A stretch of 64,000 bases of DNA, from contig JADKEK010000002.1 in the NCBI GenBank assembly GCA_016718035.1, positions 186,001 to 250,000 of the forward strand. Direction: 5' to 3'. The position numbers were made by a program, and so were the translations under genes. Shown piece by piece: positions 52,745 through 62,035 of the stretch. The notes beneath the pieces were generated by a model. The model saw only the letters and a list, made by a program, of their open reading frames with translations, ran no database searches and was not told the origin of the DNA. Positions within the stretch are counted from its first letter, which is position 1. Each line of letters opens with the position of its first letter. Source of the DNA: Bacteroidota bacterium. GTDB lineage: Bacteria; Bacteroidota; Bacteroidia; Chitinophagales; BACL12.

Positions 52745-53831
52745 TGACCCTCCTAAAAAAAATACGGCTTCAATTATCACCTCATTTTATCAAGCCGGTA
52801 TTGGTGTAAAAATGATTACAGGTGATTATGCCCCAACAGCTATTGCCATTGCCAAACAAATTGGCATACAAAATCACCAAGCCGTATTAACCGGTGATGA
52901 AATTATGCTAATGGATGCAGTCACCATTCAAGAAAAGGTAAAAGCAACAAATGTGTATGCACGCATGTTTCCTGAAGCCAAATTAAAAGTAATAGAAGCA
53001 TTTAAACGCAACGGAGAAGTTGTTGCGATGACTGGTGATGGCGTTAATGATGGTCCTGCTTTAAAAGCAGCACATATTGGCATTGCCATGGGGCAGCGAG
53101 GAACTGAAATTGCCAAACAAGCTGCTTCATTAATTCTAACCGATGATAATCTTCAACACATGGTTGAGGCAGTTGCTTTAGGTAGAAGGATATATGAAAA
53201 TCTCAAAAAAGCCATTCGTTATATTATCAGTATTCATATACCCATCATTCTTATCGTTACAATTCCACTTTTATTTTTTTGGGATTTTACCGACTTTTTC
53301 AACCCCATACATGTAATTATGTTGGAATTAATTATGGGGCCTACCTGTTCCATTATTTTTGAAAACGAACCTTCTGACCCGGATTCGATGCAAAAGGCTC
53401 CGCGTAAAATGTCAAATAAGTTTTTTTCCATTCATGAATTATACATTAGCATAATGCAAGGTCTTGTAATTACTGCCGGTTGTTTAATTCCGGCATACGT
53501 GCTGATGCTGCAAGGTTATGATGAACAATTTATTCGAACTATTATTTATACGGTATTAATATTTAGTAATATTTTATTGACATTGGTAAACCGTTCGTTT
53601 GTTTATTCCATATTTGAAACATTGCGATATAAAAATAAATTAGTGCCCATTATTTTAATTATTGCTGCAACAATTTTGTTGGTATCCATTTATGTTGAAC
53701 CGGTGCGTTTGTTGTTCCAATTTAGTCCACTTGGTTTCATCCAAATTGTTGCTTGTTTTGGTGTTAGTATTATTTCTGTATTATGGATCGAGGTATTTAA
53801 ATATTTTATACGCAAAAAAAATGCGGCCTAA
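52725..53831 (+). CDS. P-type cation ATPase, C-terminal part (frameshifted)
   Basis: The rest of the pump: the hinge motifs MITGDYAPTAIAIAKQIG and MTGDGVNDGPALKAAHIGIAMG, then six C-terminal helices with LELIMGPTCSIIFENEPSD. Joined with the first part it is about 836 residues, the usual size. An isolated start at 52812 would begin inside the P domain and is not credible. The stop codon sits in the loop of a terminator hairpin. Confidence 0.88.
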   Translation, partial: LGLIAFSDPPKKNTASIITSFYQAGIGVKMITGDYAPTAIAIAKQIGIQNHQAVLTGDEIMLMDAVTIQEKVKATNVYARMFPEAKLKVIEAFKRNGEVVAMTGDGVNDGPALKAAHIGIAMGQRGTEIAKQAASLILTDDNLQHMVEAVALGRRIYENLKKAIRYIISIHIPIILIVTIPLLFFWDFTDFFNPIHVIMLELIMGPTCSIIFENEPSDPDSMQKAPRKMSNKFFSIHELYISIMQGLVITAGCLIPAYVLMLQGYDEQFIRTIIYTVLIFSNILLTLVNRSFVYSIFETLRYKNKLVPIILIIAATILLVSIYVEPVRLLFQFSPLGFIQIVACFGVSIISVLWIEVFKYFIRKKNAA

Positions 53832-53846
53832 TAATAAGCCGCATTT
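53813..53846 (-). terminator. Terminator of the SLC13-type permease gene
   Basis: AAATGCGGC / GCCGCATTT, a nine-base perfect stem with a ten-base loop. The minus strand has a run of T directly after it, so it best serves the permease ending at 53864. The ATPase stop codon lies in its loop. Confidence 0.85.
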
Positions 53847-53863
53847 CACATGATTTTATTTTT

Positions 53864-55630
53864 TTATTGGAGTGGCCACATGATAGGCACAGCAAAATAT
53901 ATTATCCCAACCAAAATGGCAGTTAATATACCTCCCACTTTTACAAAGTCGATAAATTTATATTTACCCGGCCCATATACTAATATACATGATGGCTCAA
54001 ATGGAGTGATTAAAGAAACTGATGCAGAGAGCATTACAGCAATTGCATAACTTAATGGATTAACATGCAAGGTATTTGCCGCTTCCAATGCAACAGGCAA
54101 CACTACTAATGCTGCAGCTGCGTTGCTCATAGGTTGAGTAAGTAACACTGTTAATACCATAAAACCCAACATGATGCCGGTAGGTCCAAAACCACCAAAC
54201 CAGCTCACTATTAATTCAGCTAAATATTTATCTGCGCCTGAATTACCCATTGCAGTTCCAAATGCAGTCATACCTGCAATTAGCACTAATAATTTCCATT
54301 CTATACTCTTATATGCATCATCCGGTTTAACCGCACCAACCAACATACTTAATACGGCGCTGGCTAAGAATGCAACAGAAACATGCACATTAAAAAATTT
54401 AATCGAGCTAATAATTATTGCTAAACAAAAGAAGCCTAATGCAAAATATCCTTTCCATAAATTTTTCACAGGTGGAACATGTGCAGATAATACAACAAGG
54501 TCGTGGTGATTTTTTAATTTATTAAAAGCATCATCTGTACCTTGCACGAGTAGCATATCTCCTACCTCAATAACAATATTGTTTAATTGCTCTGTAATAT
54601 TTTTTCCTTCGCGGTTAATGGCAACTATCACCATACCGTATTTTCTTCTAAAATCGATTTCGGCAATTGTTGAACCGGCTAAATCGGAACGTCCAGGCAC
54701 TACTACTTCGGTTAATTTAAGTGCCTTTTCATTTGGTTGATAAAAATCTAAAGTGTCAGCAACAATATCAATTCCTTTTGTATTTTTTACTTTCAGTAAT
54801 TGTTGCATTGCTCCTTTTACTAAAACAATATCCCCTTCGCGGAAAGAAATATTTGGTCCGGGTGCAAATTGTCTGTCTCCTCTTATTACCGCCAAAACAT
54901 TAAAACCCATGCGGCTTATTTCTGAGTCGTGAATTACCTGACCAATTAATGATGACCCTGATAATATTTTAATTTCGCTCAAATATTCTCTAACGCCATA
55001 TTCTGCGGTAAGGTCACCATTGTGCCTGTTAGGTAACATTCTTACACCAACTGTTGCCATGTAGACAAGTGTAACAATTACCATAATAACACCAATTAAA
55101 GTGAAGTCCCACATGCCAAACGCTTCGTAGCCATTTTTACTTAAATAAGCATTTACAGCCACGTTAGTTGAAGTGCCAATTAATGTACAAGTTCCTCCAA
55201 CAATTGAAGCAAATGCCAATGGCAATAAAATTTTAGAAAAGTTAATGCCTGATTTTTTGGCAATTGCCATTGCAGGGTTAATCATTAAAGCAGTTACCGT
55301 AGTGTTATTCATAAAAGCGGAAAACGCACTGGTAATAGTAATCATAGGCATTATCAGTTTCATTTGACTTCCCCCTGAACGGCGCATGAGTTTAGATGTC
55401 CAATGTTCCAACACCCCCGAGGAATCAATTGCCGATGTGACAATAAAAATGGATGCCAACATGATGATAAAATCGCTGCCGAAAGGGGCGAATGCTTCCT
55501 TGTAGTCGAGAATTCCTGTCAAAACCAGCAGCAAAACTGCGGTCATAGTGACAATATCTACCGATATTTTTTCGGTAGAAAAGGCAATAATAGCCAATAC
55601 TAATAATGCAAGTACAATAAAAATTTCCAT
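53864..55630 (-). CDS. SLC13-type anion permease with two RCK_C domains
   Basis: DASS/SLC13 carriers import dicarboxylates, sulfate or phosphate, usually with sodium. This 588-residue form has two membrane halves with the signature loops FSAFMNNTTVTALMINP and MSNAAAALVVLPVA. A central cytoplasmic part (about 210-370) made of two RCK_C/TrkA-C domains (IRGDRQFAPGPNISFREGDIVLV; AINREGKNITEQLNNIVIEVGDMLLV) is expected to bind a regulatory ligand. It follows a porin gene on the same strand after 108 bases. Substrate is not determined; sulfate or phosphate are reasonable. Confidence 0.87.
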   Translation of the reverse strand: MEIFIVLALLVLAIIAFSTEKISVDIVTMTAVLLLVLTGILDYKEAFAPFGSDFIIMLASIFIVTSAIDSSGVLEHWTSKLMRRSGGSQMKLIMPMITITSAFSAFMNNTTVTALMINPAMAIAKKSGINFSKILLPLAFASIVGGTCTLIGTSTNVAVNAYLSKNGYEAFGMWDFTLIGVIMVIVTLVYMATVGVRMLPNRHNGDLTAEYGVREYLSEIKILSGSSLIGQVIHDSEISRMGFNVLAVIRGDRQFAPGPNISFREGDIVLVKGAMQQLLKVKNTKGIDIVADTLDFYQPNEKALKLTEVVVPGRSDLAGSTIAEIDFRRKYGMVIVAINREGKNITEQLNNIVIEVGDMLLVQGTDDAFNKLKNHHDLVVLSAHVPPVKNLWKGYFALGFFCLAIIISSIKFFNVHVSVAFLASAVLSMLVGAVKPDDAYKSIEWKLLVLIAGMTAFGTAMGNSGADKYLAELIVSWFGGFGPTGIMLGFMVLTVLLTQPMSNAAAALVVLPVALEAANTLHVNPLSYAIAVMLSASVSLITPFEPSCILVYGPGKYKFIDFVKVGGILTAILVGIIYFAVPIMWPLQ

Positions 55631-55738
55631 ATAAGTTTTTTAGGTAAAGTGTGCTATATTATATATGTTCTATAGATTTAATCGTTTTTAAACCAGATGT
55701 AGGTTTCGTTTATTTACTATTGGTAAAAATATTTGTTT

Positions 55739-56782
55739 CTAAAACCCGGCCTGGAATTGAATGGCAAACAGGTTGTTTTTCTTTTGTGTTGCTGCTTCTT
55801 CTAATACCAAATTATATTCTAATTGAATGCGGGTGTTTTTGGTAAAGAAATAACTCGTAGCAAGAATGTATTTATTGGTAATGTTATCCTCAGCAGCAGT
55901 ATTAGGATCATAATTATCTATTCGCGCAATAATCTGTAATTTATCCTTAATTGGGGTATAACCTAAAGTTATATAATATCCACTGCGCTCTAATAAGGCC
56001 AAACTATCACTCTCATCAGAAGCCGATAAATATTCTCCTTCAAAAAGGAAGCCTTTATATTTATAGGAAATATTTCCACCGAAACGAGTTCTGTCTGCAT
56101 CTACCGTTGGTTGCACAGTTGTTCTGCCAACACCATTTAAAAACCTACCAAAAATCCACAAATCTTTTATTGGCGATATACCCAATGAAGCGGAAATATC
56201 TTTATCCTGATTATTATCAGCTACATTTATTCCTGAGCCATTATATACACCTAACGTATAATCTAATATTGGCCGTTTAGCTTCACCCTTAGTTATACTA
56301 TATTTTCCGCTCAGCCACAAACCAATATCGCGGCCATTTTGGTTGCCATATAAGTCACTTTCACGAAATACTAAACTATTATCCAATTGAGTTCTGCTAA
56401 TGGAAAGTAAATTCCATGGGGAATATAAATTGTCATAACAAATAGGGTATTTACTTTGACCAACATTAACATTCAACCATTCAAATGGTTTGTAAACAAA
56501 AGTGGCATCTAATATTTTAGGAGAACCTGCCAACTCTGTATGTAATCTATATCCAACCTTTGGCGCAATGTCTCCTCTAAAGTCCAATCGCGCACGTCGC
56601 AAATCAAACCCATCAATTTTAGTTGAGTCTTCAAACAATTGATATCGCGTTTGGACTAACCCACGCAATTCAATTTTTTGTGAAACTTTAATATTGTAGG
56701 TTTCCTCTTGAGCAGGTGTTTGCCCGTTTACACCACCTATTAAACACCCTACAGCTACAATAAATAAACATATTGATTTCAT
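55739..56782 (-). CDS. Phosphate-selective porin O/P-type porin
   Basis: A 347-residue outer-membrane barrel with a signal peptide (ending GGVNGQ). OprO/P-type features are FDLRRARLDFRGDIAPKVGYRLHTE, NVNVGQSKYPICYDN and a C-terminal aromatic (FQAGF). It probably supplies the anion taken in by the SLC13-type permease encoded next. I do not see in its upstream region the 11-bp box found at the other porin (19096-20202), so the two may answer to different signals. Confidence 0.87.
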   Translation of the reverse strand: MKSICLFIVAVGCLIGGVNGQTPAQEETYNIKVSQKIELRGLVQTRYQLFEDSTKIDGFDLRRARLDFRGDIAPKVGYRLHTELAGSPKILDATFVYKPFEWLNVNVGQSKYPICYDNLYSPWNLLSISRTQLDNSLVFRESDLYGNQNGRDIGLWLSGKYSITKGEAKRPILDYTLGVYNGSGINVADNNQDKDISASLGISPIKDLWIFGRFLNGVGRTTVQPTVDADRTRFGGNISYKYKGFLFEGEYLSASDESDSLALLERSGYYITLGYTPIKDKLQIIARIDNYDPNTAAEDNITNKYILATSYFFTKNTRIQLEYNLVLEEAATQKKNNLFAIQFQAGF

Positions 56783-56888
56783 AACTTTTGTTTTACGGTT
56801 GCAAATATCTATATATTCTATCGAATTAGTAGTTTATTTTATTATATATTTATTTCTTTAAACTATAAACTCCTTTAAACACTGATAT

Positions 56889-57329
56889 TTATTTAGATTT
56901 TCGATTTACTGAAAATATCGCTTTTGGCGCTTCCATTAGGCTGGTATGGTCTAAAATTGCAGCCGAGGCATCCCTAACCTGCATCATAATTTTCCTTATT
57001 TCACAGGTTTTTTCATTATCACATTCTGCACATTTCATGTATGCCGTTTTGCTAACGCAGGGTATGGGAGCTAAGGGCCCGTCCAAAATTCTTACTACCT
57101 GACCAACAGTAATTTCTTCGGGCGACTTGCTTAAACTATAGCCACCACCTTTTCCCATTTTACTGTAAAGCAGTCCATTCTTTTTAAGTTCCAGCAATAT
57201 TAACTCCAGAAATTTTTTGGGGATGTTTTCTTCTTCCGCAAGATCTGAGATGAGCACCGGGCCTTTTCCAAAATGTTTACCGAGGTAAAACATGGCCTTT
57301 AACCCGTATTTGGCTTTTTTAGATAACAT
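56889..57329 (-). CDS. Rrf2 family transcriptional regulator with four clustered cysteines
   Basis: Rrf2 regulators are small winged-helix dimers, several of which (IscR, NsrR, RsrR) sense through iron-sulfur clusters. The 146-residue protein has the winged helix (LSKKAKYGLKAMFYLGKH; KMGKGGGYSLSKSP at 57-70). Cysteines lie at 91, 100, 103 and 109 (C-x8-C-x2-C-x5-C), close to the cluster loop of cluster-binding members. It follows priA by 19 bases. The porin and permease genes downstream are plausible targets by position only. Confidence 0.9.
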   Translation of the reverse strand: MLSKKAKYGLKAMFYLGKHFGKGPVLISDLAEEENIPKKFLELILLELKKNGLLYSKMGKGGGYSLSKSPEEITVGQVVRILDGPLAPIPCVSKTAYMKCAECDNEKTCEIRKIMMQVRDASAAILDHTSLMEAPKAIFSVNRKSK

Positions 57330-57348
57330 AATTCAGGCCTTAAAGATA

Positions 57349-59796
57349 CTACATTGGGTCAACATCTATCACAATTTCAACCCGTTTGTGGGATGGATTT
57401 AGCTGCAACTTTTCCACTTCTAATTTCACAATTTGTTTCACATATTCGCCGCTTACTCGGTTGTTTGGGAATTTAATCATGATTTCCGATAAATATTTAT
57501 TACGAATACGTGGAATTCCCGGAATTGCTGGTCCCAACACTCGCTCGCCTAATTGATTTTTGAGCTCTGACCCCAGCCAGGATGCTGTTTTGTTTACAGT
57601 TTCCACTTTATTATGTCTCAACGTAATTCTGATTAAACGCATAAATGGCGGATAACCAAATTGCTGCCGCTCGGCAATTTCTTTGGTGTAGAATCCGGCA
57701 TAATCGTTTTGCATAACATAGTGTAATACAGGATGATTTACCTGAATAGCCTGAATCATTACGAGGCCTTTTTTGTTTTTCCTCCCTGCTCTGCCACTTA
57801 CCTGTGTTATCATTTGGAAAGCTCTTTCTGCAGCTCTGAAATCTGAAAAGTTTAATATTTGGTCCGCACTTAAAATACCAACAAGATTCACATTGTCAAA
57901 ATCTAATCCCTTGGTAACCATTTGGGTTCCGGTTAATATATCAATATCACCGGATTCAAATGCGCGCAATATTTTTTCATGGCCATGTTTTGATTTTACC
58001 GTATCTAAATCTAATCTGCCCGTTTTTGCTTCAGGAAATAAATACTGTAATTCGTCATCAATTTTTTCTGTCCCAAAACCTTTAATAATAATTCGTGAAC
58101 TTCCACATGCCGGGCAAACCGTATAAGTATTATTTGTATAATTACAATAATGACATCGCAACTCATTACTGAATTTATGGTAAACAAGATTTACATCACA
58201 ATTAATACATCTGGGTGTCCACCCACAAGCTTCACAAATTAAAAATGGTGCATATCCCCTTCTGTTTTGAAACAAAATTATTTGCTCCTTTAAATCCAAT
58301 GCATATTTCATTCTTCCCACCAAAGCAGAAGTAAAATGCGAATGCATGGTTTTATTTTTTTCTTCTTCTTTAACATCAGCAATACGAATTTCCGGCATTG
58401 CCATATCGGCATATCTTTTTAGCATTTTCACCAAACCGAATTTGCCGTGCACTGCCTGAAAATAAGTTTCAATACATGGTGTTGCTGTTCCCAGTACTGT
58501 TTTTGCGTTATGTAGATAAGCCAGATAAATAGCTGCATCGCGGGCATGATAACGTGGTGCAGGTTCGTGTTGTTTATACGAATAATCATGCTCCTCATCA
58601 ATAATAATCAAACCCAAATCATTAAAAGGCAAAAACAACGAAGACCGTGCGCCTAAAATAATTCTATATTCATTATTTAAAACACGCTGCCAAATTTCAA
58701 TTCTTTCGTTTTGATTAAATTTAGAATGGTAAACACCAATCTGGTTGCCAAAACGTTTTTTTAGTCGCGAAATAATTTGTGTGGTTAACGCAATTTCCGG
58801 TAATAAATATAATACCTGCTTGCCTGCCTGAATATATTCCTTTATCAGCTCAATATACACTTCCGTTTTACCACTACCGGTAACACCATGAATTAATACC
58901 GTGCTTTTTTCCTTTAAAAAATTTCTTGTCTCTAAAATGGCTCTTTTCTGCTCAGCATTTAACACAAAATCATCAATCTGGTCGTCACCATATAATTGTA
59001 ACCTGCTGACTTGTTCATCTATTTCTTCAAAAATATTATTTTTTATCAGCGTTTTAAGCACTGCAGCTGAAGCTCCCGATTTTCTTAATAAAAATGACTT
59101 TTTAATCTTATTATTATTTTGGGAATGCTGATAATACACCATTAAAATATTTAATTGCTTTTCATGGCGTTGTAATTGTTCAAACAATTGTTGCAAAGCT
59201 GCTTCATCGCTGTACTTTTTATTTAATACAATAAACTTTTCAGTTTTAGGCGTATACACTTCTGTCAACTCTTCCTTTACATAAACAATCCCTTTTTCTA
59301 TAAGTGATTTTATAGTAGGTTGAATTGTTTTTTGTTGCAGAATAAGTTGTATATCTTTTAACTTCAATTCCTTCTGGATGGTTAATGCTTCTGCAATTAA
59401 AAATTCTTTATCCTCCAATAAAGCAGCATCAATATTTACATCCGCCTTCAACACAATAATTGTTTCACTACTAAGTTTGTACGGAGCCGGCAAAGCAGCA
59501 TTCATTACATCACCAGTAGAACACATGTAATAACCTGCCATCCATTTCCAAAATTCCAATTGAACCTTATTTACAATGTGTAAATGATCGGGCAATGCTA
59601 AAATTGCTTTTGGCTGATATCCGGCTGGAATGTTTGTATGAATTTTGGCAACAATCCCAGTATAACTTTTATTTCTGAATGGCACTTCCACACGCATACC
59701 AGGAGTAAGAGCAGCACCAAATTCATCCGGAACGGCATAGGTGTAGTTCTTTTCCAACGCAAACGGCAAAATCACATCAGCAAACAAGTTATTCAT
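57349..59796 (-). CDS. priA: Primosomal protein N' (replication restart helicase PriA)
   Basis: PriA reloads the replisome at stalled forks. The 815 residues include the N-terminal 3'-DNA-binding domain (FADVILPFALEKNYTYAVPDE). The helicase core has Walker A HGVTGSGKTEVY (near 303-314) and the DEEHD box, and the zinc-binding region has eight cysteines (CEACGWTPRCINCDVNL ... CHYC ... CPACGSSRI). A C-terminal domain follows. Complete. It is transcribed divergently from the SDR gene, 53 bases apart. Confidence 0.96.
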   Translation of the reverse strand: MNNLFADVILPFALEKNYTYAVPDEFGAALTPGMRVEVPFRNKSYTGIVAKIHTNIPAGYQPKAILALPDHLHIVNKVQLEFWKWMAGYYMCSTGDVMNAALPAPYKLSSETIIVLKADVNIDAALLEDKEFLIAEALTIQKELKLKDIQLILQQKTIQPTIKSLIEKGIVYVKEELTEVYTPKTEKFIVLNKKYSDEAALQQLFEQLQRHEKQLNILMVYYQHSQNNNKIKKSFLLRKSGASAAVLKTLIKNNIFEEIDEQVSRLQLYGDDQIDDFVLNAEQKRAILETRNFLKEKSTVLIHGVTGSGKTEVYIELIKEYIQAGKQVLYLLPEIALTTQIISRLKKRFGNQIGVYHSKFNQNERIEIWQRVLNNEYRIILGARSSLFLPFNDLGLIIIDEEHDYSYKQHEPAPRYHARDAAIYLAYLHNAKTVLGTATPCIETYFQAVHGKFGLVKMLKRYADMAMPEIRIADVKEEEKNKTMHSHFTSALVGRMKYALDLKEQIILFQNRRGYAPFLICEACGWTPRCINCDVNLVYHKFSNELRCHYCNYTNNTYTVCPACGSSRIIIKGFGTEKIDDELQYLFPEAKTGRLDLDTVKSKHGHEKILRAFESGDIDILTGTQMVTKGLDFDNVNLVGILSADQILNFSDFRAAERAFQMITQVSGRAGRKNKKGLVMIQAIQVNHPVLHYVMQNDYAGFYTKEIAERQQFGYPPFMRLIRITLRHNKVETVNKTASWLGSELKNQLGERVLGPAIPGIPRIRNKYLSEIMIKFPNNRVSGEYVKQIVKLEVEKLQLNPSHKRVEIVIDVDPM

Positions 59797-59849
59797 TGCG
59801 GGGTAAATTGTTTTATTTTGTAAAACTATTTAAATTAAATCACTTAACG

Positions 59850-60551
59850 ATGAACATTGTAGTTACCGGTGCCACTAAAGGAATGGGCAAAGCAATTGCG
59901 CTTTTATTTGCAAAACACGGCTTTAATGTAGCCGCGTGTGCCCGAACTCAAGCCGATTTAGACACACTTAAGGGTGAACTCATTGCTTTGCACCCATCTG
60001 CTACAATTATTACATCGGTTTGCGACGTTTCAAAAAAGGAACAGGTATTACAATTTGCAGCAACTTGTAAATCTGCATTTACCAAAATCGATATCCTGAT
60101 TAACAATGCAGGTGTTTTTGTGCCGGGTAATATTCATAATGAACCGGAAGGTATTTTGGAGCAGCTCATCGATACTAATCTTTATTCTGCTTATCACCTG
60201 ACACGTGCACTAGTTCCGGATATGATTAAACACCAGCATGGTCATATTTTTAATATTTGTTCCGTAGCCAGTAAAAACGCTTATGATGCAGGTGGTTCTT
60301 ATGCCATTTCAAAGTTTGCATTGTATGGATTTTCCCAAAATCTCCGCCATGAGCTCAAACAACATAAAGTTAGGGTAACTGCCGTATTGCCCGGTGCCGT
60401 ATTAACCGACTCATGGAATGGTACGCAACTACCGGCATCCAGATTTATTAATGTTGATGATGTTGCCAAACTCATTTACCAAGCCTGGGAGGTTTCAGAC
60501 AGAACTGTTGTGGAAGAAATACTGATACGACCTATGGAAGGAGATATTTAA
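59850..60551 (+). CDS. Short-chain dehydrogenase/reductase
   Basis: An NAD(P)-dependent oxidoreductase of the classical SDR family. From the ATG at 59850 (MNIVVTGATKGMGKAIA) it has 233 residues, with the TGxxxGxG cofactor motif at 6-13, NNAGV near 85 and the catalytic Ser...Tyr-x3-Lys (YAISK). A longer frame to 59796 adds 18 residues of no family likeness. The substrate cannot be read from the sequence. Confidence 0.9.
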   Translation: MNIVVTGATKGMGKAIALLFAKHGFNVAACARTQADLDTLKGELIALHPSATIITSVCDVSKKEQVLQFAATCKSAFTKIDILINNAGVFVPGNIHNEPEGILEQLIDTNLYSAYHLTRALVPDMIKHQHGHIFNICSVASKNAYDAGGSYAISKFALYGFSQNLRHELKQHKVRVTAVLPGAVLTDSWNGTQLPASRFINVDDVAKLIYQAWEVSDRTVVEEILIRPMEGDI

Positions 60552-60554
60552 TCC

Positions 60555-60809
60555 TTAGTTGATATAGGTGCCTTCAGCTTTTTTCTTTTTGTAATTTCTA
60601 TACCACAGGTAACCTACTACGATAAATGCCAAATAAGGCATCACCAATAAATAAGCTATTCCGGTATTTAACGATGCACTTTGGAGGTTGCCATCTTTAG
60701 CACCTTCTTCGGCAGCGGCTTTGCACATAGCACATTGTGCACTCAATTCGGTGCTGAGGCAGGTTAGCAGAAAAAACGCCACAAACGCAATTACGATACG
60801 GAGTTTCAT
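60555..60809 (-). CDS. Small membrane protein with CxxC at the end of the oxidase cluster
   Basis: An 84-residue protein with a signal-like first helix (about 4-24). A short loop CAMCKAAAEEGAKDG (Cys26, Cys29) is followed by a second helix (about 47-68) and a basic tail. I know similar short proteins at the end of Bacteroidota cytochrome oxidase clusters but no tested function. The exported CxxC next to Sco and DUF420 genes suggests copper or thiol handling for the oxidase; this is inference from context. Confidence 0.72.
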   Translation of the reverse strand: MKLRIVIAFVAFFLLTCLSTELSAQCAMCKAAAEEGAKDGNLQSASLNTGIAYLLVMPYLAFIVVGYLWYRNYKKKKAEGTYIN

Positions 60810-60825
60810 AGTACAAATTTAAGCA

Positions 60826-61398
60826 TTAATGCGGATAATAGGGTGCAATCATAAAATATACCACTACGCCTGTTACCGCCACATAAAACCATAAAGGCCA
60901 GGTTATTTTAGCAATTTTTCTGTGTTTATCGAACCTGGCGGACAACCCGTGGGAAACAGTAATTAAAATAAAAGGCATAATTACCGCTGCCAGAATAATA
61001 TGCGAAAGCAAAATGATATAATACACCATTTTTATACTGCTAACTGCAGCACTTTCCTCTGCGCTAACTGTGCCGTCAAAATTGCTATCACCAAATAAAG
61101 TTGATTCAGAGGCCGAATGATAAATAACGTAAGAAATTAAAAATAATGCTGAGGTAGAAAACGCGCCCAACATAGTTAATTTATGTGCCTTGATATTTTT
61201 CGCCTTAATAAAATACAAACCTATTAATAATAAAATGGCGACAGTAGAATTTAATATGGCATGTAATTTTGGTAAAAATGAAACATTGATATTTAAGTTC
61301 AATGCCGGTGTATAAAATAATATTGCAACCAAAACCGGCACAGCCACCGATATTGCAAAAATTATCCTATTGGTTGATTTTTCATTCATTGACTTCAT
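60826..61398 (-). CDS. DUF420 family membrane protein
   Basis: DUF420 (CtaM-like) proteins are small membrane proteins needed for heme-copper oxidase maturation in some bacteria. The 190 residues form about five helices, with KLHAILNSTVAILLLIGLYFIKAKNIKAHKLTMLGAF and LLSHIILAAVIMPFILIT, whose histidines may bind heme or metal. It overlaps the Sco gene start by 17 bases; a start at 61389 would shorten the overlap. Confidence 0.87.
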   Translation of the reverse strand: MKSMNEKSTNRIIFAISVAVPVLVAILFYTPALNLNINVSFLPKLHAILNSTVAILLLIGLYFIKAKNIKAHKLTMLGAFSTSALFLISYVIYHSASESTLFGDSNFDGTVSAEESAAVSSIKMVYYIILLSHIILAAVIMPFILITVSHGLSARFDKHRKIAKITWPLWFYVAVTGVVVYFMIAPYYPH

Positions 61399-62035
61399 TA
61401 TTAAAAACGAGATAATTGATATCTTGAATTAATGCTTGCATTTGAATTGAGTCCGTTCCTTTATAGAACCCTCTGATATTACCATTTTTATCTACAAGTG
61501 TAAATTTATCAGAATGCCCTTTAAATGAACCATCCGCACCTTTAACAACGGTGAAGAAACCTTGTTCACCTAAATCAAAAATATCGGATTGTTCCCCGCG
61601 CAAAAAATGCCACATATTATCTTTGGCTTTATAAGTATCGGCATATTTTCTTAACACAGGCACTGAATCAGCTTCGGGATTTAAGCTAAAAGAAAGGATT
61701 TTAAAATTAATCGCCTTGTTTAACAACTGCTGCACGTGCGCTAGGTGTTTAGATGTAACCGGGCAATAGGCATCGCATTCGGTATAAAAAAATTCGGCTA
61801 CAAAAACCGTTTCCGCTACATCCTTTTTAGTAAACGTTTTTCCGTTTTGGTCAACGCAAGTAAAATCAGGAATATGGTTTAACGAGTCGCGTAAAAAGGA
61901 AGAATGTTGATACGATTGTTTTACCTTATTGAGATTTTCCTGTTTGTCGGCATAAGGCAAATACACAAAAATTACAAAGAGAATAAAAGCAACTCCGACA
62001 ATACCGGCAATTATTATGTTATTTCTCTTGTTCAT
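61382..62035 (-). CDS. SCO1/SenC copper chaperone
   Basis: Sco proteins deliver copper to the CuA site of cytochrome oxidase or keep its cysteines reduced. The 217-residue product has an N-terminal membrane anchor (about 8-27) and a thioredoxin fold. The complete copper site is Cys87 and Cys91 (ECDAYCPVTS) and His174 (FKGHSDKFTLVD). It lies between DUF420 and a degenerate paralogue, overlapping both. Confidence 0.92.
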   Translation of the reverse strand: MNKRNNIIIAGIVGVAFILFVIFVYLPYADKQENLNKVKQSYQHSSFLRDSLNHIPDFTCVDQNGKTFTKKDVAETVFVAEFFYTECDAYCPVTSKHLAHVQQLLNKAINFKILSFSLNPEADSVPVLRKYADTYKAKDNMWHFLRGEQSDIFDLGEQGFFTVVKGADGSFKGHSDKFTLVDKNGNIRGFYKGTDSIQMQALIQDINYLVFNNEVNE

